Shown here one piece after another: positions 26,658-37,693 of a stretch of 64,000 bases of DNA. This DNA comes from Ciborinia camelliae. Lineage: Eukaryota > Ascomycota > Leotiomycetes > Helotiales > Sclerotiniaceae. Positions within the stretch are counted from its first letter, which is position 1. Every line of letters begins with the position of its first letter. The notes beneath the pieces were generated by a model, which was not told the DNA's origin, searched no databases, and saw only the letters and a list, made by a program, of their open reading frames with translations. Location: contig JANPYM010000004.1 of NCBI GenBank assembly GCA_025890175.1, positions 424,007 to 488,006 on the forward strand, read 5' to 3'. A program made the position numbers and the translations under genes.

Positions 26658-28080
26658 ATGATGGATCGCCGACCACAAGCCATAACAGTACCAAGCTATC
26701 CTTCTCAACTAAAACACGGAACGTCCCATTCCTCACCACTTTCCCCATTAACCCCACCTCGACGACTTTATCAACGCAACCTACTCCTACCCAGTCCACC
26801 CGTCTCACCACACCTTCTCAGACCCCCACCCCCTATCCCATACCCATGGATTTGGCGCTGTCACATATGTCACTCCGTCTACCGTCTCGGCGTCACCCGT
26901 CGCTGTCGTAAGCAACCCCCACTACTCCCCTCAACCCAAATCAAATCAAATCTCACCCACTGACATCAACATTCATTTAGTCGAAGATGGACACTACTTC
27001 TGTTCCCTGCCCACCCCACCCCCATCCCCCTCCCCCATGACCCCATCCCCATCAACCAGCTCCCTCCCCTCCTCAATCCCCACCCCCAAGAAAAAGAAAA
27101 AACGCCGCCGCCAACCCCGTGGCTGCCGCGCCGAATTCGACTACACAGGTTGGGAGCATTACAATAACTGGCGTCGCGAGATCTCCCTCCGAAAATCCGA
27201 ATCCCATTCCCTGCACAATCCACATTTCATCCCCCCCTTAAAAATCGGGAAAGACTGTTATCGCGACTGCGATTTTCCTTCGGAATGTCAAACTCTCCAT
27301 ATACGTTCTGCCGTGACGCCCAGCACGAGGCGAAAAAGCGAGCCAGAGTTGATTTTTCCCATTTCCCCTATCAGTCCCGAGGAAAGAGAACGTATAGAAG
27401 ATGAACGTGAAGATCAACAGTTGATCTTTGATATAGCAGCCACGACACCACCGGCTCCTCGTCCCAAGGAAATCCAAGCCCCATCAAACCCGGGCCCCGC
27501 AATTTCCTCCCCCAATCTCAGTATACTCGTCGAGCGTGAGAGACGCAAGAGTCTGGAAGCCGAAAAGCGTGGGTTGGAGCATGAGGCGCAGTTTATCGTT
27601 AGCCCGCTGACGAGTCATACCGCTTTTGCGGATATAAAGTACGGTAGGAATGGACCTGGATCCCCGAAAGGGAAAGAACGCGAAGTCGAAAAGAAGGAAA
27701 GAAAGACCGATGGATTGGGTGTTTCCTATACCCCCGAACTAGATGATCTAGCAGGAGAAGAAGAAACGGAAGCGGATGAGAAGGGTTATGTGCGGGAATT
27801 CATACGGGTGAAGAAACGGAAGAGTATAGCGAAGATTGAACAGCTTACCGGGTTGCAGTTATCGGAGGTGCAATATGGGAAGATGGTTGGGGAGGTAGTG
27901 GATGGAGATGTGAAAGGAGGAAAGGGAGAGGGAGAAAGTGAAAGTCGCAGGGTCAGTGTGGAGATTGAGAGTCCGCCTAGTAGTCCGTTGAAGATGTTTT
28001 ATACGGTGGAGGATAGTGATGATGAGGATGTTGATGAGGTCACCCCGTGGGAAGGACAGACCAGATTGCACTCTCGATGA
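26658..28080 (+). CDS. conserved-looking fungal protein with N-terminal CxxC-x11-C-x4-H-x2-C cluster
   Basis: Two exons (26658-26907, 26981-28080), 449 residues. The 73-bp intron (GTAAGC, branch CTGAC, TTTAG) splits the Leu codon after RRC. The join creates a compact zinc-ligand-like cluster: C68, C71, C83, H88 and C91, starting WRCHICHSVYRLGVT and ending GHYFC. A basic Lys/Arg block (KKKKKRRRQPRGCRAEFDY) is followed by W-x2-WRREISLRK; the rest is charged and disordered, with Ser-Pro sites and an acidic DSDDEDVDE end. I believe similar proteins occur across filamentous fungi but know no name or function. The basic block suggests nuclear location or nucleic-acid binding (inference). Confidence 0.78.
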
Positions 28081-28592
28081 TTGTCCATGTACGTTTTGTT
28101 CAAGATCTTTTGTTCCAAGATCTTGGGTGAATTTGGAACCTGAGGTTTCCTGGATAGAGTATACGCTGAATATACGTATGTATGTTGCGAATTGCTGGAA
28201 TGTACAACATGTAGCATTGGATTGCCATTTAATCATATTATTGCATCAACATAATTTTGACCATCACCATTACAGCTGTAAAGTTCAAGCAATATCCGAT
28301 CTCATTCAAAATCGATAGTGGTACATCGGCCTGAAGTGATTTCCACCACACAACCCACAGAAGACTCGTCCCGAATTGAGCGTTTCAACCATGGATCAAC
28401 ACAAACGTAAGCCCGTTATAATCTTATCTCATCCGATCCGTGATAAGCAAGTAATTCCATTATGAAACCAAGCAAAAAGTAGATATCCCCAAGACACCAT
28501 CAAACTCTGAACCCTTAGAAAGAGAAGAAGAAAAAAGCACAAAATAATCGAACCGCGTAAACCAATTGCAGATGTGTCTGTTTTTGCGATAA
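28081..28592. other. short gap between convergent genes, with a candidate two-exon short ORF
   Basis: The gap lies between the 26658 gene and H2A.Z, which converge. A possible tiny plus-strand gene is described in the findings: ATG at 28391, donor at 28407, exon 28480-28547, 27 codons. Otherwise it should be 3' UTR. Confidence 0.4.
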
Positions 28593-29472
28593 TCATGCGG
28601 ACTCGACGACCTTCTTCTTCTTTTGTTCCACCTTCAAAAGTAGCGCGCGGTTAATGTGTGGTAGCACACCTCCGAAGGCGATGGTTGCGCGAATGAGGGT
28701 ATCGAGTTCTTCGTCACCGCGAATGGCAAGTTGTAGATGTCGAGGTGTGATACGCTTGACTTTGAGATCCTTGGCGGCATTCTACATTTGTTAGTGAGTG
28801 GTTTTTTAGCTAGACATGGGGTATGGATATAGCTTACTCCTGCGAGCTCAAGAACCTCAGCAGTAAGGTATTCTAGAACGGCTGTAACATAGACTGCGGC
28901 CTTTGCTCCCACGCGCATCTTATTCTGGGTATTGTTCTTCAAGAAACGCTTCACACGACCGCAGGGAAACTAGATACAGTATTTGTTAGCATATTCCAGA
29001 TCTCAAAGCTGATGCGCATTCCAAAACACAACAAGAGAGGTCCAAAGCCGAAGTTTTTCAAATGTGAGAAAATTTATTTCGCGTAGACATATCTTGTTGA
29101 TATTCGTGGCGCGTCGAAAATGCCTCCCCAACAAGATTTTGAATAAGAATAGAAGTCATAGACAGATATGTATCATCATCGAGGTCGATATGTATTGCGA
29201 TCATTGGTAATTTTGTTCATGAGAACTATTCGCAGACCGGATGTTGACGCGACTTAGTGGGGTGTAGATATGGTAAAAATTGTATGTCTCCGTCTCTATC
29301 CGGGCCGGACCGCAAAGTTTGCAATGGCAAGAAGAGATAAAATGTAAATTTGCGCAATACTAACCTGAAGACCAGCCTTGCTAGAATGACTTTGTTGCTT
29401 CTTATTTCCATCTGCGCCAACCTTGCCGCCGGATGACTTTCCACCAGAAGATTTTCCTTTTCCACCGGCCAT
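28593..29472 (-). CDS. histone variant H2A.Z
   Basis: Replacement histone placed by SWR1-type remodellers at promoter-flanking nucleosomes. Three exons on the minus strand: 29365-29472, 28838-28969 and 28593-28781, giving 142 residues with exact phase-0 junctions. The N-tail [17 protein letters not shown] is typical of fungal H2A.Z. The histone fold carries [35 protein letters not shown] and [19 protein letters not shown]. The C-terminal [19 protein letters not shown] is the H2A.Z docking region, unlike canonical H2A, and there is no SQ motif of H2A.X type. Intron 1 is long for this genome (395 bp, 28970-29364); intron 2 is 56 bp. Leader introns further upstream are likely (see findings). Confidence 0.97.
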
Positions 29473-31471
29473 TGTAAAATATCGAGAATAAACCTAAAGA
29501 TGAAGGTAAAAGTTGATGTTTAAGGTGCAAATTTTGATGTTTTCTGAATTGCGAGTTCGTATGTTGATGTTTGACAGGAAGAAGGCGCGTTGATGTGAGA
29601 AGTGACAGTAATAAGGTAAAGGTATGTAGCCGTTCTTTGCTTGCCTTGAAATCCTTGATGATGACTGGTAGCCGAAGCGAGGCTTGTGTGAATCTGGAGA
29701 GAGGAGAGTTCAAAGAGGAGAGAAGAAGTGAAAAAGCACCACCAATACTTGGCTGAGTAACTTGTAAACTTACCTGAATGATAGGAAATGTGATAATGAT
29801 CATAGATAGATGTATAGATCATTGGTAGAGAGTGTGGTGAGAGGGATATATGGGAATCAAGTAGGAACTCTCACTACCATAAGGACGCATGATTTCGCCA
29901 TATGATGGTTACTTTTATAGCAACCCCACGCTGATAGTGAGAGACTTACCTGTGAAGCCATAAGATATAGATGAGATAGAAGAAGAGGTTAGAGAGAGTT
30001 GTTAGATATTCATAAAGCTGTGATGGTTTGATGTTTGTCGTTGATGATGGCAATTTGGGGGAATCTGTGAGTTTGAAACCTGAGGTATTTGATCACGTGA
30101 GTATAATGCGCACGGACCAACTTTGAACTTTTGGTAGGTATTTGGACAAATCAAACTCTTGAGACGGGTTGCACTTTTATATTTCTTCATTATTACATAT
30201 CTGGCCCCTGAAATTGGTGTGTATGGATTATCGAGTGATGATTTCATGGGTGTATATTATACAAGCTTTTCTAAAGGAAGTCTGCAAGCAAGACCGAAAG
30301 TTACGGTCATATCAAGGGTTAAGCTCGTGAAGCCTGAATGCAAACTCTACAATTGAGGGCAAGTGATATATCAAAGGTTGTTGAAGCCAAATAAGTGATA
30401 TTGTCACATCTGATGACTTTATATATTCGTGCGATTGTAAAACCTTAATTCTGAGCTTGGAGATGAGGAGTTCATTTTCATTCGAGAATAGTGGTGGCAG
30501 TTTTATTCAATACCTGCGTTTGTGAACGATCATCAAAGAATCATAGTCAATTAAGTTGAGCTAGGTAAGTATGTTGATGCGCCTTCCGGTGTACATATTG
30601 CTGTATAGCCAGGCGTTGCTCATTGTGATATTTGGCTTTGTCAGTCGATTTGTGAGTTAAGAGGATGTTCTAGGTGTGTTAAGTTTGCATATATATTGAT
30701 CTTAGATTGAGGGTGTTATTTGGTCGGAGTGAAGAAATCATAGGAGATAAAATCAAGAGACGGTTTATAGCTGGGTGAGGATGAAGAGAGTCAAGGATAT
30801 TGTTATTTTGATACATAAATCGGAAAAAATCTATCTGCTTTCTTCATCTGTTTCTCATCTACATCTGCTCTCTTCCCCCATCCACTTTTCTTCAGTGAGG
30901 GAATGCAAAAACGAATACAAAAACACAATCTACACAAATTTCTTACCAAAATCATGCATCAACTCCCTATATTGTATCACAACTCTTCTCTTCTCGTGGC
31001 ATGAAGCGATTCATCATCTCTTTGTTAACCGAGTTCGTTTTTGACGACATTCATAATCTAGCATGGCTATTTTGAGGCTAGATGGCTTCGGTGTCTCTAA
31101 ATTTTGTTTCGAATTAAATCTTCAGATCATTATGAACAGTGTATCGGCTTCATAATTGGTGATATATCAAACGTTGAAGTTTTCATCTTGTAAAGTCTAG
31201 ATTGTTATCTTCATGGTCTGCTCAAACCTGCGAGATGGCTAGTGATATTATCCCGTCAAACCAAAACCATACAATTGGGGTAGGACTTTTAAAACACTGA
31301 ATATTCACAAGAGCAAAGATACCCGCCGATATCGTAATGTATAATGATGATTATTGTTATTATTAAATTATATTACTTCACCCATTATTACCATTATTAA
31401 TACTAATATATCCCTACCATTCATTCCAACCATTATCATTATCATTACTCTTAAGTCCCCCCCCCGCGACC
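29473..31471. other. H2A.Z leader/promoter region and intergenic DNA
   Basis: The first 500 bp on the minus strand look like a spliced H2A.Z leader. Donor-like CAG/GTAAGT sites occur at 29773 and 29949, and acceptor-like CTTTAG lies near 29497. Farther left in transcription, no gene is seen. An ATTATT-rich block occupies about 31330-31445. Confidence 0.45.
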
Positions 31472-32704
31472 CTAATCTTCATTAACAAGTACATCCTCAT
31501 TAACAAGTACATCCTCAGACCCTTCACACCCCTCACACTCCACCTCCCCACACCTCCCACACCTAACCCTCAACCACATTTTCGTCCCGGGACAAAACCC
31601 ATGCACACACGGCGTACAAATACTATACATACCCTCCACCCCCGTAACCGTCTCTCCCTCCCCCACAATCTGTTCAAACACCACCCCCCCCACATTTAAC
31701 ACACCTTTCCTTCATACACTCCTTACAAGCCTGCATCCATCCAAACGCCCCATCCCACTGATAAGCGATTTCCCTCTCTCCCTCATCATCCCCCATCTTC
31801 CTCTCCGTCCTCAAAATCTCCACAGAGGAATTGGAAGTTGAAGATGTAGCCGTAGCCGTGGTAGCCGTCCACGAAAACATGGATAATCCACTCGGGCGAT
31901 AAAATTGTCTTACCGCTTTAATCGACCCTTTCATCGGCACATTCATCGCCCAGTTCACCGATTTCGGCCTCTCTAATTCCATCATCCCTCCCCTTTCTCT
32001 TTGCAACCAGCTGGAGCTCCTGGGTCCTATCGGCGAGGGATATTTATATAGAGGTGTGAGGGATGTACCTGCAGGTGGCGGACTGCCTTCAAACAGCGAC
32101 GTGGCTCGTTTGGAACTCCCCGTCACGGTGAGAGATCTGCGGTAAGGATAGTTGGGATGGTTAGGCAACGATGAAGGGGAGGGAGAAGGAGAAGGAGAGG
32201 CAGAAGGAGACGAGGCGAGACGAGGAGATTCCGAACTCCGTAGACTCGCCAGTCGAAGGTTGGGGTTGGAGACGGAGCGAGAGCGGGACTGTGCGGGATC
32301 CTGGACCCGATTTCGAAGGGAAGATTTCGAAAGGGACCGCGTGCGATAGAAGGAGTACGGGGATGAAAAACAACAATTTTGATCGCCGCAGTGGATGCTG
32401 CGATAGGTGTCTGTAGTATTGGATTCTGGGAGACGGGCTTTGGCGCGTCGCGCTTCGGCGATGGAGTGCGAGGTGAAGGTTTTGAGGAGCCGGTCGACGG
32501 ATTTGTACGTGTCGTATTCGACGGGGTGGATCTGGGGGATGCGCGGGGTGGGCGTCGGGATCGAGGTGGAGGTGGGGTGGAGGGGGCGCGGGTTAGGAGG
32601 GTGCGGAGGGGATGGAGGGAGGAGTGGTTGAGGATGGAGTGGAAGGATGACGCACGTTGATGTTTGTGGATGGGGTGAGTTGGGGGTTCTGGAGGCGGTT
32701 GCAT
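31472..32704 (-). CDS. Cys-rich hypothetical protein, reading frame broken twice
   Basis: Unrecognised protein of about 410 residues if two frame changes are accepted. From ATG at 32704 one frame codes a Pro/Ser/Thr-rich start. Near 32582-32586 (a run of five G on +) the coding-like reading passes to another frame, which continues VEYDTYKSVDRLLKTF, SRSRSVSNPNLRLAS and YQWDGAFGWMQACKECMKER down to about 31690. At 31684-31691 (a run of eight C on +) it passes to a third segment ending at 31472. That segment has CTPCVHGFCPG and VRCGRCGEVECEGC. The C-terminal Cys pairs suggest zinc binding. An 18-bp duplication repeats EDVLVN at the very end. An intron could not explain either change. It is either a sequencing artefact or a decaying gene. 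Confidence 0.55.
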
Positions 32705-33549
32705 TTTGTTGTATTGATGATCGCTGTCAGAAGGAATGCAGGAAAGATGTCATATCGTTATTGAAAAAAAAAAGGGAAGCAAAAAGCAAGGTAGATTTTG
32801 AAATCGGTGCGGTGATTAAATAATATTAATCAACCCGGTACGGTAGAAATATTTCCCAACGGCTTCGAAGGTTTGACTTGTACGGCTGTAGAAGTAAGAA
32901 GGCGTGGTTCCTCTCACGGTGATTAAATAATATGAATCAACTCTGTACGGTAGAAATAATTTTCCAACAACTTCGAAGATTTGACCTGTACGGCTATGGA
33001 AGCAAGAAGGCGTAGTTCCTCTTCGACTGAAGGTGACTAACACGAGGACAACTTCAGATGGATTATTGTATGATTCATTCTCACATGCGAATCACCGAAG
33101 GAGTTAGGCTCGTCCTTGGGGCTCGATCAATTCACCATCTTCTTTGTGAGTTTGTAGCTTGCCTTGAATTTAGGCTAGAGGTATGCGGAATGGAAGTGTA
33201 GAAATATAAGTAGGTAGGTAATGTAGTGACCAGGGAGACTTAAAATCCAAACTGATGCTGATGGAAGAACAGTCAACTTTATATTCTCAAGCACGTCATA
33301 CTAGACGCGTCCTAAAAAAACTTTATTCTTTCGAACAAGTGAATGAGACACGGAAAGATTTCCCACCCGCTGGAAGCAAAAATTGAAAGATTTAATTTGT
33401 CGCTTCCCCTGAGATATGTACCAAATTTGGCATGATATACGAGATACAAATCTGGCTTTTATTCCATATCTGATAGCGGCCGCCATTGCTGTAATCCTCA
33501 ATGGATCGAAATGAATTGGATTTGTATTCTCTATCTCCAACCTCTTTCG
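32705..33549. other. intergenic with a 107-bp tandem duplication
   Basis: No gene seen. A poly-A run lies near 32764-32773 and a diverged duplication at 32811-33024. It sits between the 3' end of the P450 gene and the 5' end of the Cys-rich gene. Confidence 0.5.
32811..33024. repeat. diverged tandem duplication, unit about 107 bp
   Basis: Unit 1 starts at 32811 and unit 2 at 32918, each opening with GGTGATTAAATAATAT and ending with GGCGTRGTTCCTC. They differ at scattered single positions, many of them transitions. The 75-codon minus-strand open frame across them is a by-product of the duplication. Confidence 0.8.
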
Positions 33550-35342
33550 TTAATGAGCTCTTTCTGTGATCCGCACAAAAAGATCAGACTGTATATAAGA
33601 TGCAGCACTGAATGACTTCCACGGGTTGGTGGGGTTAGCCAAAGAGATATCAAATCTTCTAAATAACTTCCCGGGTATTAGTTTATGATATTTTCTGATG
33701 GTCTAAAAGAAACTTACTTCCACAAACGTCTTGCCCATCTCCATCATGGCTATACTCTTCCCGGAACATGACCATTTTCCAGATCCGAAGACCAAGTCTA
33801 CGGCGAGATTCATCTTTTTCAATTTATCTTTATCCTCGACTTCGAGCCATCTTTCCGGTCTAAATGTCTTTGCATCTGGACCAAATGTAGCTTTAGACTG
33901 CGTAATGGCAATCGTACAGAGTGAAATGTCTGTTCCACCTGGGACGCTGAAGCCGTTGATGATATCACCACCTTCGGGTACCGTCTTTGGAAGGAGACCG
34001 CCAAGTACGGGGAATATTCGGAGACCTTCCTTGATAACTGCTTGTAAATAAAGAAGTGATTTGGCTTCAACATCAGTGATAGGGGAAGATATTCTGCCAT
34101 CGTTGATACCGTCATCAATGACAGCTTGCAAAGCCGTGTAACAAGATGGTGAGGTTATGATGTGAAGTAACGTTGATCGAATTGCCGTGGCAGTTGTGTC
34201 GGTACCGGCGACTCTGTCTCATCATTAATTTTGTGGATCTGATAGATGCGGAAATAAATTATAAAGACGAACACTTGAAGTAACGTCTCAGAACAAGCTT
34301 CTTCCTCACTGAGACCATGCGCAACAAAAGATCCAAGCATGTCATTTTGAATCTTTTTGGATTCTCCAAATCGCTCCGCAACAATGTCCTTCGCCACTCT
34401 GTTTCTTGTCAGCTCTTTCTTTGAAGATAGGTGTACCAAACATACTGAATCATTTTTCCCAACCCAAATTTATTATTCTCGTTCGCTAAGAACGGTTTCA
34501 AAATGAAGCTTCCTGATAGAGAAAACATCCATGGAAAGATGCCTCCAATGACAGCAGCGGGTAGCAGTTCATCAACAGACTTGATATAATCATATATATC
34601 GCCATCTTTCCCGAGGCAACCAAAGGGTTTTCCAAAGGCTACATCGGTTATTGCGTCCAATGTAAGATACTGCACCTTTTCGGCAAAGTCAACAGGTCTA
34701 AAATCGGTTGACGTTGAAAGATATTTTTGCTCAATCAAACTAACAAATGCATTGATTTGTCTATCGATTGATTGCTCCAAGTTCTCAACGTCTTTTCCCG
34801 TGTACTAATCAAAAATATTAATGAAAACCTCACAATTGGGTTATTCAAGATGGATAACCTACACCAGCAGCGGTTTTGGATTTTAAATCGGCATGAATCT
34901 TTTCATCTCTGGTCGATAACATGGTATCTCGTTCGGGATTCAAAGCGAAAGAACTATAATACTTTGATCTTCGATACCCCAACTTTGCGGTACTCATGCG
35001 TCGAATGACGTCGGGGTCACTACAAATAAGATCATTTGGCCCAATACGTGCCAGGGGACCTTAATGGAGTGAATGAGCTTGGAGATTTCGGCGTAAAGTC
35101 AGATGGAAACACCAACCATATGTTTCACACACATCATTCAGTGCTTGGGGAATTCTTCCCGACAATGCTGCTCGTAGCATCCAATAATTCGATAATGAAG
35201 CATACCGTGGCCCAGGAATATGTCGAAGACGAGACCAGACAAGATACCGATTGAGTATCAAGGGTGCAATGAGAAATATGATGATGAGCCCATAAACGGG
35301 TATTCGATCCAGCAGAAGCCCAAGATCCTGAAGATAAGGCAT
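33550..35342 (-). CDS. cytochrome P450 monooxygenase (pisatin demethylase-like)
   Basis: Microsomal haem-thiolate oxygenase of 506 residues in six exons: 35117-35342, 34863-35059, 34446-34804, 34273-34398, 33718-34213 and 33550-33666. All introns are 47-59 bp and all junctions keep frame. An N-terminal anchor (IPVYGLIIIFLIAPLIL) is followed by the hinge HIPGPRYA. The I-helix AGTDTT is at 305-310, the EGLR (ExxR) at 365-368, FRPERW at 420-425, and haem loop FGSGKWSCSG at 445-454 with Cys452 as ligand. Trp in place of the usual Arg/His two residues before Cys, and AAGYTGKDVENLEQSID, recall pisatin-demethylase-type fungal P450s. The substrate is unknown. An MFS pump gene lies 684 bp upstream on the same strand, which suggests a joint role in detoxification or secondary metabolism. 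Confidence 0.93.
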
Positions 35343-36025
35343 TTTTTCGACAAGCTGGTTTCAACGATTGTCTTTTCATATAGTTCAGGAATCATGGTGG
35401 AATATATAGATAGTTACGACGGCGGAATCCTCGAGGGGTTGTGTATATCTGTATGTGAGATGCGTTAATCACCAACATCTCCACCGATATCCCCACAAAT
35501 GTAACCTGATGGCGTACAAACTCCCCATGCATTGTCCTAATCAGTTTTGATGTGCATATATGGTGGTGCCCAGGTGCATGGTGGTGCAGGTGCATGGGAT
35601 ACTAAATGATTACACCAATTGTAACACATCGAAGCGGGGTACGAGTAATAATGCCTGGTTGCAAAATAGAGGATAATAATTGTGTAGATTGCGCTTGCCA
35701 TCTTTTCCTGCATATTTTGCTTACTTGTGAATTTTATTATAAATTCTTTCGTCTCACCAAGGTATCAAACATATGATAGGTATAAAGACCTGAATTGAGA
35801 ATCTCATTTCGTTATATAAATTAAGGTGTATAAGTTGTACGAAAATGATCATACTATTCTATCTATAAAAAAAAATGCAACGATTCTACCGGGGTATTGA
35901 TACCAACGACGCCATCGAATTGCAACAATGCAAAATAGTCTATGAATAAGAAAAACATAGACGAGCATACTTCATATCAATCGTTCCTCAACATATAAGT
36001 GTATCCATCATCATAAAACATTACA
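35343..36025. other. intergenic: P450 promoter and MFS 3' end
   Basis: No gene seen in these 683 bp; they should hold the MFS 3' UTR and P450 promoter. One repeat, GGTGGTGCNCAGGTGCAT, is seen twice near 35563-35595. Confidence 0.5.
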
Positions 36026-37693
36026 TTACTCCTCCTCTTTCTCTCCATCGATGGAAGTTGCTGCAGTAGCAACTGCTGTCCCAGACTCTTCGTCATTTGG
36101 TTGATTCTTTGGTGTACCAAAATCGGTTGGAGCATGGCGGGACATCTTTCTTAATCTCTCACCGTACTTGTAGAACAAGAAAGGAATTGGTAAAAATGCG
36201 ATGGCCAAGAAACCCAACAAACTACCAGCCCATTGTACACCGAGATTGGTGAACATTGCTGTGGCGAACAGTGGGAATCCAGCACCGAAGAAAGATCGAA
36301 GGAAGGTGTTCGCTGCGATGGCACTGGCTGCCGCGAACAAATATGAATCAATGAGGTAGTTCAAAGCCTGGAGAAAGATGGTCATGATACCAGCGCCAGT
36401 AAATATTCCGCTGACAGTTGGGGCGGCCCAATTGATGGATGGATAATTTCCTGTCCATGCAAACCAGAACAATCCACAAGGGAACAGGCATGCACCGACC
36501 ATCATTGGAACAAGTCGCTCCTCTGGAATTGGAATGCCATTGTTCTCCCGGAGTTTGCGGTTGTATCTTGGTTCAAAGGCAATTACAATACCACAGCCAC
36601 AGAGAACACCGATGATCATCCCCAAATATGGAAGTGTTGCAACTGCTGGATCGATACCACGGTATTCAGCGAACACGATGGGGTAAGCTTCCAAGAAAAG
36701 ATACAGGATACCATAGATGAAGGCGGTGTACATGGTGATGAGGAAAACGATTGGTTCTCCAAAAAGAAGCTTGAATGGGAGGAACAAGTGTTTCTTGACC
36801 AGATCATTAAAGCTGATGATCTCCTCTTCGCTGATATGGTGAATGGCGAAATTACCAGTTTCTTTTCGAATCTTTCCGGCTCGACTTTGGAGAAGTGTCT
36901 TGGTGTATGTTTCCTCAAGCAAGAGGACGTCGAGAAGAAAGGAGAAAACGCCCATGATGCCGGTGATATATTCGGTCCATCTCCAACCAAGGTATGACTC
37001 CGTAATGAATGCTCCAACAATAGGCGAGATGAATGGGCCAAGGAATACCAATCCCGAGAAAGCAGCGATGGCAACACCTCTAGTCTCATTTCCAAACATA
37101 TCTGCGAAAGCTCCACCGACGACAGCCAAAGGACAAGAAGCGAAAACACCTGCGAAGAATCGACTTATCATCAATGTCTGGAAATCTTTTGCTGTTGCTG
37201 CCATGAACATGAAACAGGTAAATCCGAAGCATGCTCCCGTGATTGGTTTTTTTCGACCATAGAGTTCAGAGATCGGACCAAAGAACAATGGACCTGAAAG
37301 ATTTACTCATTAGCCATGATGAATAATTCGAATAGAAGAATGAATGGGCATACCAGTTGCAAAACCACAAATATATAACGTCAAGCCTAAAATAGCCACG
37401 ACCTTACTGACACCAAATTCATAAGCAACTGGAGTCACGGCTGCCGAGTAAATGGATGAACCCCAGGAAGCAATAAAGGTATCAAATCCTAGAATGAAAG
37501 CATTTCTCATCTTTCTCCCGAAAGTCCATGATTTTGCGTTGGCCGGATCATCTTCACCTGTTAGCTCGACGAGATAATTGCTTTGCTCTCCTTGGAGATG
37601 TGGTGGCAATCCTCTATCTTTTCCTAATCGATATGATTGATGGGTCGTTGCGATAACGATAGGATTGGAAGGATGGGGTGCTAAATCGAACAT
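36026..37693 (-). CDS. MFS multidrug-type transporter (DHA1 family)
   Basis: Plasma-membrane proton-drug antiporter, predicted 12 membrane segments, 535 residues. Two exons, 37354-37693 and 36026-37293; the 60-bp intron splits a Gly codon before PLFFGPISELYGRKKP, the motif-A loop between segments 2 and 3. An N-terminal cytosolic segment with DDPANAKSWTFGRKMRNAF is typical of the fungal DHA1 drug/polyamine transporters. Later hallmarks include ISRFFAGVFASCPLAVVGG, a GPFISPIVGAFI motif-C region (segment 5), a long central loop after LLLEETY, and an acidic C-tail. The length is normal. Substrate cannot be read from sequence. Same-strand P450 downstream supports export of a toxic or self-made compound. 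Confidence 0.92.

Noticed and set aside
28970..29364. snoRNA hosted in the long H2A.Z intron
   Set aside because: An ATGATGA C-box-like motif is present, but no D box (CTGA) follows at a fitting distance.
32152..32660. Several plus-strand frames (up to 93 codons) opposite the Cys-rich gene
   Set aside because: Gly/Arg/Glu-rich antisense of a GC-rich Pro/Ser-coding strand; no motif.
36616..37149. 177-codon minus frame within the MFS gene
   Set aside because: Same strand but a different frame from the transporter, which has all family motifs.
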